Assembly (NCBI RefSeq): GCF_040802235.1 | Contig: NC_133166.1 | Coordinates: 1,674,001-1,738,000 of the forward strand | DNA length: 64,000 nt | DNA from: Manis javanica | Lineage: Eukaryota; Chordata; Mammalia; Pholidota; Manidae | Direction: 5' to 3' | Shown here: positions 49,301 through 59,200 of the stretch, in pieces | Numbering within the stretch: position 1 is the first letter of the stretch | How the letters are laid out: every line of letters begins with the position of its first letter | The notes under the pieces: generated by a model | Told to the model about the DNA's origin: nothing | Databases searched by the model: none | The model's input: only the letters and a program-made list of their open reading frames with translations | Program-made: the position numbers and the translations under genes

Positions 49301-51761
49301 GTAGTTGTATGCATATGTTCTGGGTTGGGCTGAAGTTGGTTTTCCTTACTCTTTATAGTAATGTGTTATCTCTTCATCAGAGACTAGAGTAGATCAAGGT
49401 GACTAACTCAGAGGAAGTGGTAAAGTAGACTTGGAGCATACTCTGGGGTACAGCAGTGCTTCTGTCCCTCGTGCATGGGATAGAGTAGGACCTGGCCAAC
49501 GCCATGACCAAAGAGCAGCTGAAGCCCACTGGTTTCTTTCATTTTTTTATTGATTGATTCAGCAAATACCCCATAGTCACGGCTGCGTCTGGAGAGTGGA
49601 TGGTTGAAGCCACGTCAGCGAAGGGGAGGAGGCAGGGTTGGGGACTGGTGGTGGAGGTCCTGTGGTGGTCCTCCTCTTCCCTTCTGGGCCGGTAGCTTTG
49701 GACTCATTTCTCTCCTTCCCCAAGGTGCTGGGGTGCTGTCCTCCCACTCTGAGTCTAAACCCCCCTCTCCTTGGCAGGTTTGACAGCAACGCCTCTGCCA
49801 GCTCCTCCAGTAATGAGGGTGACAGTGACCGGGAGGAGAAGAAACGGAAACAGCTTAAAAAGGCCAAGATGGCTAAGGATCGCAAGAGCCGCAAGAAGCC
49901 TGTGGAGGTGCAGACTCCTCTAAATGGGAGGGTGTCAGGGAAGCCATTACCTTTACCTTGGGGCCACCACCAGTAGGACCTGTCCATTGGTCTTCCTGGG
50001 GCTGCTTTTCGTAGCCAATGATTGTGGCTTTGAGGAGTATCTTCTCGGAAATGGTTTCTCTCAGGTCCTTGAGATAATTAGCTTTTTGGGATGTCTGATG
50101 TAGGAGACAGGCTTCTTCTGTCCCAGGAGCCCAAGGAAAAGGGCCCCCGGTGAGCTAGGCATGGGAGCGGAGGGAAGACATGGTTCCTGCCCTCATGGAG
50201 CTCTCAGTCTAGCTTGATGCTGTTTAGTCCTTTCTCCAGTTTTTCTCCCAAGTAGGTGATCCAGATAATTTCTTTGGGAGAATGCGGGGTCTGTGGGAAA
50301 TAGATGGCTGAAGGCATTTGGGTTCTTGAAGGTGAAGAAGGGTAAAGACCCCAATGCCCCCAAGAGGCCCATGTCTGCCTACATGCTGTGGCTCAATGCC
50401 AGCCGAGAGAAGATCAAGGCAGACCATCCTGGCATCAGTATCACGGATCTTTCCAAGAAGGCAGGCGAGATCTGGAAGGGAATGTCCAAAGAGAAGAAAG
50501 AGGTGAGTAGGTGCAAAGATGAGAGGTGTGACTCTTGCAGCTGATAGAGGGAAGTCCATTGGTGGAGCTTCTCTGTATAAATTTTGCCTACATCAGGGAA
50601 GAGGTCTTATCTATTCTTGGTTTTTTTTTTTTTTTTTGTGTGTGTGTGTCTGTGTGTATGAGACAGGAGTGGGATCGCAAAGCTGAAGATGCCAGGAGGG
50701 AGTATGAAAAAGCCATGAAAGAATATGAAGGGGGCCGGGGTGAGTCTTCTAAGAGGTGAGTGTCAAGAGCAGAATGGCCCAGTAACTGCTTTTTTAGCAG
50801 ATTTTGTAGGTCTGGGTTGAGATGTTAAAGATAATAGGTATGTTTCTGACTGCAGCAGGGCAGTGCTTCTGCAAACTGGTGAGGCAGTTGCCCAAACATG
50901 GGTGATGTGCTAGAGAATTCCTGGAGGCACTGGATAAACAGGGCCCTTTCTTGAGGGTCAGTTTATTTGAAGGCATAGGGGAAATAATAAAAATACATTG
51001 TGTAGCACAATTCACATGGATTTTTAAAAGTAGAGCAAGAGATGTCAAGTGTTGCTTCTCAGGCTGCTTTAGGCCAGGCCCTGATTCTTCTGCTCGTTCA
51101 CTTATGGTGCTCTCCTGTGGGGCACGTCGAGTGAGATGGACCCTGTGGCTGTATTGGGAGTGGCCCTGGAAAGCTAGGAGAGTTTTGGCTTTGAAGATGG
51201 ATGGAATCTGAAGGCCCAGCCCCTTTCCCTGTTGATACTGTAGGGACAAGTCAAAGAAGAAGAAGAAAGTAAAGGTAAAGGTGGAAAAGAGATCAACGCC
51301 CTCTAGGGGCTCGTCATCCAAGTCACCCTCAAGGCAGCTCAGTGAGAGCTTCAAGAGCAAGGAGTTCGTGTCCAGTGATGAGAGCTCTTCAGGAGAGAAC
51401 AAGAGCAAAAAAAAGCGAAGGCGGAGTGAGGTGTGGCGGGAGTTTGGGGGGTGTGGGGCGTGGAAGGGTGAGGGGCATCAGAGTCAGTGTGGGGGTTGGG
51501 TATGTTTTGGGGCCTGGGCTTCTGATTGGTCTCTGAGAGTGATGAGATGGAGTGGATGGGTGGAATTCTGAGGTTCTGAGGCTAATGCTGGAGATGCGGG
51601 AGAGGGGTTCGGTGTTGGGGGCCCTTCACCACCGAAGTGGCTGGGAGACCAGGACTCTACATCTTTCCCCTTAAGAGACCTTTGATTTTCAGGACTCTGA
51701 AGAGGAACTGGCCAGTACTCCCCCCAGCTCAGAAGACTCAGCATCAGGATCCGATGAGTAG
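43316..51761 (+). CDS. SSRP1: FACT complex subunit SSRP1, complete
   Basis: Sixteen coding exons: 43316-43369, 44204-44389, 44990-45095, 45367-45557, 45663-45893, 46033-46136, 46239-46367, 46624-46845, 47570-47642, 48059-48197, 48347-48392, 49778-49907, 50332-50502, 50667-50755, 51244-51430, 51693-51761. They total 2,127 nt, 708 aa (human 709; one Glu fewer in the C-terminal DSEEE run). The exon with the start probably begins at 43235. SSRP1 pairs with SPT16 in FACT, the histone chaperone acting in transcription and replication. Order: N-terminal PH-like/dimerisation region (MAETLEFNDVYQEV), middle double-PH region, acidic stretch (DSSDDSGEET, PGEEEEDLAEE), basic KKRKQLKKAKMAKDRKSRKK, HMG box (DPNAPKRPMSAYMLWL to KEYEGG), then a Ser/Lys/Glu tail. 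Conservation with human is almost complete. Confidence 0.98.
43535..43954 (+). mobile_element. Tigger-type (TcMar) non-autonomous DNA transposon
   Basis: The block begins CAGACGTCGAG and ends 'atcggggactg', imperfect inverted ends. Its interior ('gcatttaatacacctaacc', 'aaagtgaaaaacagaatgg', 'cgaagtatggtttc') is that of a known Tigger-related MITE whose exact subfamily I cannot name. A TA precedes it, as expected for a TA target. It lies in the first coding-region intron of SSRP1. Confidence 0.8.
45190..45310 (-). mobile_element. L2 LINE 3' end
   Basis: The antisense tail ('cagcatgtatttcttaaggacc', 'caggcatcatgcctgg', 'ctcagggaacctacagtctgg') matches the L2 terminus. A similar scrap lies at about 50,140-50,220. 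Confidence 0.6.
47180..47285 (-). mobile_element. MIR SINE fragment
   Basis: Antisense tail and part of the core ('gtttattgagtgctcacc', 'taatccccataacaactc') in SSRP1. Confidence 0.7.
47754..47762 (+). other. SSRP1: Candidate 9-nt microexon in SSRP1
   Basis: A long pyrimidine tract and TAG (47,751-47,753) are followed by AAAAAAGAG and then a donor-like GTGCGT. Both flanking SSRP1 exons are phase 0, so inclusion would add Lys-Lys-Glu without shifting frame. Known SSRP1 protein does not contain it, so constitutive use is unlikely. Confidence 0.25.
50621..50658 (+). repeat. T17 followed by GT repeat before an SSRP1 acceptor
   Basis: Seventeen T (50,621-50,637), then about ten GT-like units, ending seven bases before the acceptor of the 89-nt exon at 50,667. 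Confidence 0.9.
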
Positions 51762-52132
51762 AGAGGAGGAAAATTCTCTCTCCTTGGGCTTGCCTTGTCA
51801 TACCCCCGTCTCCTCCCCATGCTTTGGTACCAGTTTCTCATATGAAATGTAACCCTTGGATTCTGTGCCATCTGAGCAAGTTCTCCTGGTGGTATGCACT
51901 TCACTGGGGCAGCAGGGTAGGCATCTTAGCCTGACTCTTTATAATTTGGGGAGAGAGGATGGGAGGCAGGGCAATGCAGGATCCACATCCTCGTCCTATT
52001 TTCCTGACTTTGGCATGTAGCTGCTGCTCCTGTTCCAGTTGCTGCAGCAAGGTCATGTGAGGTCAGGCCTGTAGCTCCTAACTGGGGCCTATTTCTACTT
52101 TTATTTTGTATTTCTGGTCTGTGAAATCATTT

Positions 52133-52138
52133 AATAAA
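52133..52138 (+). terminator. SSRP1: SSRP1 polyadenylation signal
   Basis: AATAAA 372 bases after the stop. Cleavage is expected near 52,155. The upstream bases are AT-rich and the gene's 3' UTR is about 400 nt. Confidence 0.9.
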
Positions 52139-52160
52139 GGGAACTGACTTTGGAAACCAT

Positions 52161-52959
52161 GTCCTTATGCCTTCTCTCTAACCGTGTTGTCTTGCTCCCA
52201 CTCCTCTTGGTGGTTACCACACTTATGAAAGGGAGGGCCCTGCTGGCTAGACAGAGAGCTGGTCTCCAGGTACGTCCTCTTCTGTTCCCGGCCAGACAAG
52301 CATTGGTTTTCTAACTCTTCTGCCGGGATGGGCCACCAGAGAGTCTAGAAATGAGAGCCGATTTGATTAGGAAGTCTCTTCTCAGTTCCACTCCATTAGC
52401 CACATGAAGTGGACGGCTGGCGGGGGGGCAGCTTCTGGCTCCATCCTTAATCACCTATGAGTCAAGGGTCTTCCAGGGCTTTAGATAATGGAATCAGGAT
52501 TGACTAGCCTCCCTTCGGCCAGGGGAATGGAAACCTGAGCCTGGAGTGTTGGGGAGGGTGAGTGGTGTGTGTGGGGGTAGGGGCAGTCTGATGATGCAGG
52601 AAAGGTATGGAGTATGTGAAGGTTTTGTGCAGTGAGGAAGAGTATACACCAGATTTTGAGGTTGGAAGGAACGTCTCTCTGGGGAGGAGGCATAACAGGA
52701 GATAAATAAGGAACGAGGAAAATAGAGCTTCTAGTCTTCCTCACGGTGGCTCTAAGTCTGAGCTTACACACGTGGAGTGGGCCACGTTACGTAGGTTCTC
52801 AGGTGTTGCCATGGGAAACCCCTCCAGCCGGCCAACAGTTCCCTTCTTTCTATCTCTGACTGGTGCTGCAATCGGTGCGGGGCTCTGAGCCTGAGGATTG
52901 GGCCGTCTCAAGGTAGTCTCCTCTCTAGGCAGTCGTCTCGGTGGCCATTTTGCCCGAGC
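52161..52959. other. SSRP1-TNKS1BP1 spacer
   Basis: No gene is seen in the 0.8 kb between the SSRP1 3' end and the TNKS1BP1 CpG island. An imperfect RFX X-box-like palindrome, GTTGCCATGGGAAAC, starts at 52,804. Confidence 0.6.
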
Positions 52960-53800
52960 GCTTTTGGTTGTCGAATTGCGTCAGTTTCTCCCGGGTCTGA
53001 GCCTGGGGCGGGGCCCTCATTTGCAAGGTCATGAATAATTGAGTACCCGGGCAGCTCCTATTTGCATACGATCGGGCGACTTCGGCACGAGCTTCCCACG
53101 CCGGCTACCGCCGGCTCATGGATATTCATAGAACGCTCTGGGGGCGGGGCGCTGGGCGGGGATGGGGGCGGGGCCCCGCCGGAGCTCGCTCTGGCTCGGT
53201 CCCGCGGTGACGGCGGCAGCGGCGGCGGCGGCGGCGGCAACGGCAACTGGCGTCGGGGCGCCGAGCCCTAGCGGAGCGGAGCCAGATCCAGGGGGAGCGC
53301 GTGAGTGCGCGGGGGCGGGGTCCAGGATTGGGGCGGGGGAGAGGCATGGAAGAAGTGGGCGCTTTCCAGCCGGAACCTCGGGTTGAGGTGGGGTGGGGGT
53401 CACCAGGAAAGTTTGCAGGGGCCGGGGGCGCGGGAGAGCTGGCGCGTGTGCTCGGGGGCGGAGGGTGCACCGTCTGGAGCTCGTGCTGGCTGAGCCAGAA
53501 GAAAGGGAGGAGGGGGCGAGGGCTTGAGGCGGGGCCGGGGGCGGGCGGAGCCGCTGGAGGGACCCCCGCCTCCCCTTTCCCCGGGCCGCTCTAGCCCCCT
53601 CCCCTGGCTCCCTCGGCACACCCCCAGCCACCCTAGTCCGCCCCCACCCAGGCCGCGTCCCCAGTCCCCCACCCCCGTCTGTTCGCCGGCTGCTTCACAT
53701 CCCGCTCACAGGTCCTCGCTTCTGTCGCCGCCGCCCCCTTCTCTCCCAACCCTCTTCTCCTCTTCGGCTGCCGCCGGCCCCTCTGTGTCCAGAGCTTCCC
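52960..53800. promoter_or_regulatory. TNKS1BP1: TNKS1BP1 CpG-island promoter
   Basis: A strong CpG island with a GGC repeat (about 53,213-53,237) and a donor GCGC|GTGAGTGCG at 53,301, the likely end of the untranslated first exon. Octamer-like motifs ATTTGCAA (53,019-53,026) and ATTTGCAT (53,060-53,067) lie just upstream. Confidence 0.8.
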
Positions 53801-54639
53801 ACTGGGCCCCTCCAGACGGCCCCTCGCCCCGGGCTGTTCCGTCTTCCCGTTGGCCCGCCCTCCTCCAGTTTACAGGCTGTCTCTGCCGACCTCTCTGGCC
53901 CCGGATCCGGCCAGAGATCCCAGGGTCCATAGGGGCGACCCCGCCTGTGCCGATGCCTCTCTGGGCTCCTGCCCCTGCGGGAACTTCCCAGCCTCCCCCA
54001 GCCCTTAGGCGGTCTTTGCTCTTGGGGGTCAGCTAGTCTCCCAGACTCGGGGTGCGGAGCGCTCAGTGTCACCGGGATTCTATAGCTTTTGGCTCCGGCC
54101 TTTTGTCACCTGGGTTTCTTGGCTGGGGTGCTGTGCCTCTGAGCTGCTATGCCCCCCTTTTCAACTGGGGAAGCCAAGCCCCTACCTCATTGCTTCAGCT
54201 CCTCAAACCGTAGAGGTGCCCCCATCAGGCCCTCAGGTGAAAGGGTTTCTCGGTTCTGGGCCAGTTCATCATCCTCATTTCTAACCACCCGCACCATGTC
54301 AGTTGTAGTAATGTTCAAGGACAAGGAAACGGTCTTGTGTTTTCTTAATTTTATATTTTCTGTCACGTGCCCCTCCCCACGCACACTTGGACTGGCTCTG
54401 CAGTTACCCACCCACCCGCAGCCAGCGGTCTTCCTTGGTTGTGCGCTAAGCAAGGGATTGACGGCCCTGGGTTTCTCCCTACCCTCTTCAGGGTGTCTCC
54501 CATCTTTGAAACAAGCTGGGGGCAGGGTCAAAGGTGAGTGGTGGGTGGGTTTTGCAGCGGTTCCTCAGGATTTGGTGCGGTGTTTCCAGACCGGCTGGAG
54601 TGGTGACTGAGGACGGCACTGCCTGCTGCAGGTTGGAGA

Positions 54640-54657
54640 GGGTTGGGTTGGGTTGGG
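54640..54657 (+). repeat. GGGTT repeat with G-quadruplex potential
   Basis: GGGTTGGGTTGGGTTGGG: four G-triplets with two-base loops on the transcribed-RNA strand of TNKS1BP1 intron 1. Confidence 0.85.
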
Positions 54658-54929
54658 TTGTCTTCATCTCACCGACTATGTGCATACCAGGTGATAGGAA
54701 ACATCCCCTTCCCTTGGAAAGGGAGGCGAGGGGGGCAGTGTCAGTCTTTTGAGTGGGCTGGTGCTTCAGGAGCCAGGATGGGACCTGAGGAGGAGGTGGA
54801 GTGTCTGAAGAACAGGTGACATGGGGCCTAGTGGGTGAAGGAATGGTCTGGAATGCTGGCAGCCCGTGGTCTCCGAAGAGGAGGAGGTGGTTACCAAGGA
54901 TGTTAGCTTCTTGATGACAGTGGAATCAT

Positions 54930-55135
54930 ACTAATAATGGCCAACATTTATTGGACACTTGTTTTGTGCTAGGCATTGTGCTAAGCAATTTGCATGCGTC
55001 TCATGTAAGCCAACAGTCTCAGTAACTCCATTTATCACATAGGGAAACTGAGGCTTATAGAGCCTCACAGCATGCCAGCTGTCACACAGCTAGAAAGTGG
55101 TAGACCCAGCCAGCATTTGAGTCCTGGTATAACAG
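54930..55135 (-). mobile_element. MIR SINE
   Basis: Antisense copy, near full length: 'acatttattggacacttg', 'agggaaactgaggctt', 'cacacagctagaaagtgg', in TNKS1BP1 intron 1. Confidence 0.85.
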
Positions 55136-55459
55136 ACCCTGGATCGCCTGTTACAGGCTTAGAGGAGGGGCACCATTTGGCTTCTATCACAGGGCTGTGT
55201 CACTTGATTTAAAATGTCTTCTTCTGACCCTCAAAGCCCCTCAGGCCAGCCCTAGGCTGGTGAGTGATGTCTGCATATCCCTGTTTTATAGGCGGAGGAT
55301 GTCCCACTCTGACTGTCCTAGAAGGGGGAACCCCAGGGAGATTTCCCCCCAAGCTGCCCCACCCCCCGGACGTTCTCAGCCCTGTCCCATTCTCCCAGGC
55401 CCGGCCTGGGCCGGCTCCTCCTTCCTCTTGGCTGGGCTCTGGAAATCCAGTGGGAGGCC

Positions 55460-55473
55460 ATTGCTATGGCAAC
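55460..55473 (+). promoter_or_regulatory. RFX X-box motif
   Basis: ATTGCTATGGCAAC is a near-perfect RTTGCYATGGCAAC palindrome, the RFX-family site, in TNKS1BP1 intron 1. Confidence 0.5.
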
Positions 55474-56206
55474 AGGACTAGGCCCTGGTTTTACCTCATC
55501 AAATTCCAAGCTGAAGCCAGAGCGATTGAGAAATTAAAGAAAAAAATGTATTCCAGATGTTTACTTTTCCTTATTTTTCCGTGTTTGGATGATACAGCTC
55601 CGAGGGAGGCGGGAGTGGGCAGGGATGAGGAAGGAGGAGGGGGAAAGACTGGGGAGAGGGAACCACTCCCAGCTGCAGGAGGGAGGGGGGAAGGAGGGTG
55701 AGCGGGAAGAGGGGGCAGGCAGTGGGGCGGAGCCCCAGGTTGGGGAGGAGCGGGTTTTTCCCGTCTCCCCTGAGGTGATTCACAGAGAGACTTCAGGCTT
55801 TGTGGCCCTCTTGCTCTGCCCCTGAGTAGATACCTCAAGTGGGACCATCAGACCCAAGGGGTGCCTTGGGAACAGTGGTAAGTGGGGTGTCTGGGAGAGC
55901 TGGCCAGGGGAGGGAGCAGTGGGTGGCTTCCTGAAGCTTCAGGATTTGGGGTTAGGAGATGAGAGGTGGAGAGGGATCTGGGAGGAGTGGAGGGTATGAC
56001 TGCTGGGGCCCTTCCTTGACCTCCTGTCACCCCCTCCTGAAGTTCTCTCTTGCTGTCGCACACTGCCTGGGCCAGAAGCGGACTTCCCTCAGCTGTGCCT
56101 ACTGCCGGCGCCCAGCCCTATTTGCCCTCTCTCTGTCTCTCTTCCTGGGTCCTCAGCTGCTCCAGCTCACAACCCTCTCTCCCCAATTCTCATGCAGGTT
56201 CTGCCG

Positions 56207-56215
56207 CATGTCATG
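56207..56215 (+). other. TNKS1BP1: Two-codon upstream frame overlapping the TNKS1BP1 start
   Basis: ATGTCATGA at 56,207-56,215: the first ATG reads Met-Ser-stop, and its TGA overlaps the main ATG at 56,213 by two bases. Both lie in the same exon. Confidence 0.8.
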
Positions 56216-59200
56216 AAAGTGTCTGCTCTCAGGGAAGGTACAGCCACGGCTTCCCCGCCGCCCCGGGAAATGGAGGAGGGGCTGGTATCTGCTGGCTCTG
56301 AGCCAGGTACCTATGGGTGCAGGGTGGAGCAGGGTGGCTTGGAGCAGGGCAGGACAGGCAGAGTCTCAACTTGGAGGGGTGGGCAAGGGATGGTTATGTG
56401 AGGTGGTGGGGAATGGATGGGTGGGGGGTGCAGGATGAGTTTGAAAGGTTCTACACTCCTGTTGAGGCCCTTCAAGACCGTTTGAGGTTGTAGAAAGGCC
56501 AGCAAGTGAGACCAGACTGACCTTTGAGATGATGTTGGAGATGATATGGATCAAGCAGGTATTTTAAAGGGGGAAATTGAGGTCGAGAGGGCAATGGCAT
56601 GCACGTAGAGGGGTTTAAACCAGGTCTCCTGGCTCCCTGTCTACACACCTTTCTTGTTCTAAGCCAAATGAGTGGGTGATACAGGATTCTATTAGAAGGG
56701 CCATGGCCATGAGTAATTCTAAGGTCTTTTATTTGGCATTGGAATGCCTTATATAGAAGGTAGGTTTCGAGCCTTGTTTTTTTTCCTTGTAGCAGATTTA
56801 CTTCTGTTTGGCTTAGGTAAATAGTAAGTTTGCATTCCTGATCACACACTGGATGATAGTGGGGAGGCAGCCTGCGTGTGCACGGTGGCGAGGGTGCAGC
56901 GGAGAGGTGGAGTGGGAAAGCTCAGCTGGGGTAAAACAGTTACTGTGAATGGTAGTATAGCGGACTGTCACATAGGAGGAAAGGAGGGGACTGGGGAGAT
57001 GGGGGGCTGACTGCTTAATATGGCAAGCTGGCATTCATTTTTGGCTTGTTTGGCCATTCATTCAATCTCCCATTTGATAAGAATGTGTGATAGGTCTGAA
57101 GTGGAATATGAGGAGAAATGAGGTGCCACCTGGGCCCTTAAGTAGCTTTAGCTTATAAGAGGGATTGACTAAAACATTTTGGGAATTTGGAGCTGGGAGA
57201 AGATAATTCTGGGATGTGTATGGAATATCAAGGAAGGCTTCATGTAAGAGGTGGCATTTGGCTTGTGCCTAGGAGGACGTGAATGTTGTGATTTTGTAGG
57301 GGGGGAGATGCATCTCTGCTTTCTGGTTCCTCTGATAGCATCCCAACCAATCCTTTCCTTTTGGTAGGTGACCCTCGGGCCAAACCCCCTGTCAAGCCCA
57401 AACCCCGGGCCCTGCCTGCCAAGCCAGCCCTGCCTGCCAAGCCTAGCCTGCTGGTGCCTGTTGGGCCTCGACCTCCCCGGGGTCCCCTGGCTGAGCTGCC
57501 TTCTGCCCGGAAGATGAACATGCTGGCAGGACCCCAGCCCTACGGTGGCAGCAGGCGTCCTCTTCCCTTTGCACCAAAGCCCATGACTGAGGCTTCTGCT
57601 GGAGGGGGAGCCCCCCGAGAGACTGGGAAAGAGGAGGCTGGGAAAGAAGAGATGCCCCCCTTGACACCCCCAGCTCGATGTGCTGCCCCGGGGGGCGTGC
57701 GGAAGGCCCCTGCCCCCTTCCGTCTAGCTTCGGAGCGCTTTGCAGCCACCACGGTGGAGGAGATCCTGGCCAAGATGGAGCAGCCGAGAAAGGAGGTGCC
57801 CGCCAGCCCTGACCGCCTCTGGGGCTCCCGCCTCACCTTCAACCATGATGGCAGCTCAAGATATGGCCCCAGGACCTATGGCATGGCTGCCAGTCCGAGG
57901 GATGAGGATGGCGGGACCGTCTCCAGGAGGTGGTCCCAGGAGGAGCCGGCAGAGTCTCCCACAGAGTGCCCAGAGGAGCACAACAAGACCCCCGAGGAGA
58001 GGTGAGGGGTGGGAGGCTGTATGTTTTGTTGCAGCCTGGAGGATGACGCGGGTGGCCCCATCTGGGGCTGTGACCTTCACTTTCAGGCGAGTTGTGCGCT
58101 GTGAGTGGAGACAGAGCCTGGTTTTGAAGTCACAAAGCATCCCCCCCGGCAGATGGTGTTTTCATTACTATATCCTTTTCACAATTGTGATTCTCTTTAC
58201 AGAATTGATGTGTGTTTCCAGTAGAGCTCAAATGTACGGTAATTGAAGTTTATTTTTAGTTTTTTACACTGAAGGCTGACCTTTGCCTCATTTAATCCAC
58301 AGCCAGGCTGTTCAGTGAAGGGAATATTAGACCAGTTTTAGAGATGAAGAAACTGAGGCTCAAAGTGACTTCCCATGGTCCCTCAGCAAGTAAGAGACTG
58401 AGTTGGAGTTTGAATTCAGGTCTCTTTGATTCTCAGCATGTGCTCTTAGTTGGGAGTTCCTGCTGTGGGTGGAGCAGTATGCCAGGGGCTCTGTGTGTGT
58501 GTACGTGTGTGCGCGCGTGCGTGCGTACCCATGCAGCAGGATGACTAGGGCACGGTCTGCCCACGAGGAGGAGTCTGATGGGAAAGATATGACATGAACC
58601 CACTTTGATGCCAGGCCAGCTGGTGTCAGTGCACAGAGATTACAGCCAGATTGGAGACTTGTTGCATGTGATACACTCATGCAGGGTTGGTGCCAGTATA
58701 AAGGAAAGCAGGCCAGGAGGTGCCCCCTGGACTGGTGGGCACAGGGCATTGGAGGAAGAGGATGGGGGATCTGCCGTTAGCCGCAGCTGCCTGGAGGCCA
58801 TCCTCAGGGCAGGGAGAGCCAGGTCAGCACAGTGGGCCCCCTGGGCCCTTGTGGCTCTGACGGCCCAGAGGCTCCCTGCCGCCTCCTGCTGTGCAGGGCA
58901 GGGCTCCTTTGGTCTGGGCTGAGCTGGAATATGTTGCGCCTGCCTCTGCCCTACCCTGCTCTCCAGCCTTGCGTCTCTCTCACCTGAAAGTGCCTAGGAG
59001 GCAGGGCCCCCAGTTAACCTTCCTTTGTCCCAGGCCCAGGCTCCAGGAGGTCACACCCTGCCTGGGCTGGCTTTGCCCTCCATCCTCCTCCCTTCCCTGG
59101 CTCCAAGCAGAGCTTAAGAGGAACAACTTCAACCTTGGAAAAAATGCTCTTCCTCGTCCTCCTCCCCTCTGCAATCCTTCAAGAAATATTGGCAGGGCAG

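Noticed and set aside
53116-53631. Long open frames on both strands in the TNKS1BP1 CpG island
   Set aside because: High GC content removes stops; the products are Pro/Arg/Ala-rich and the real gene starts at 56,213.
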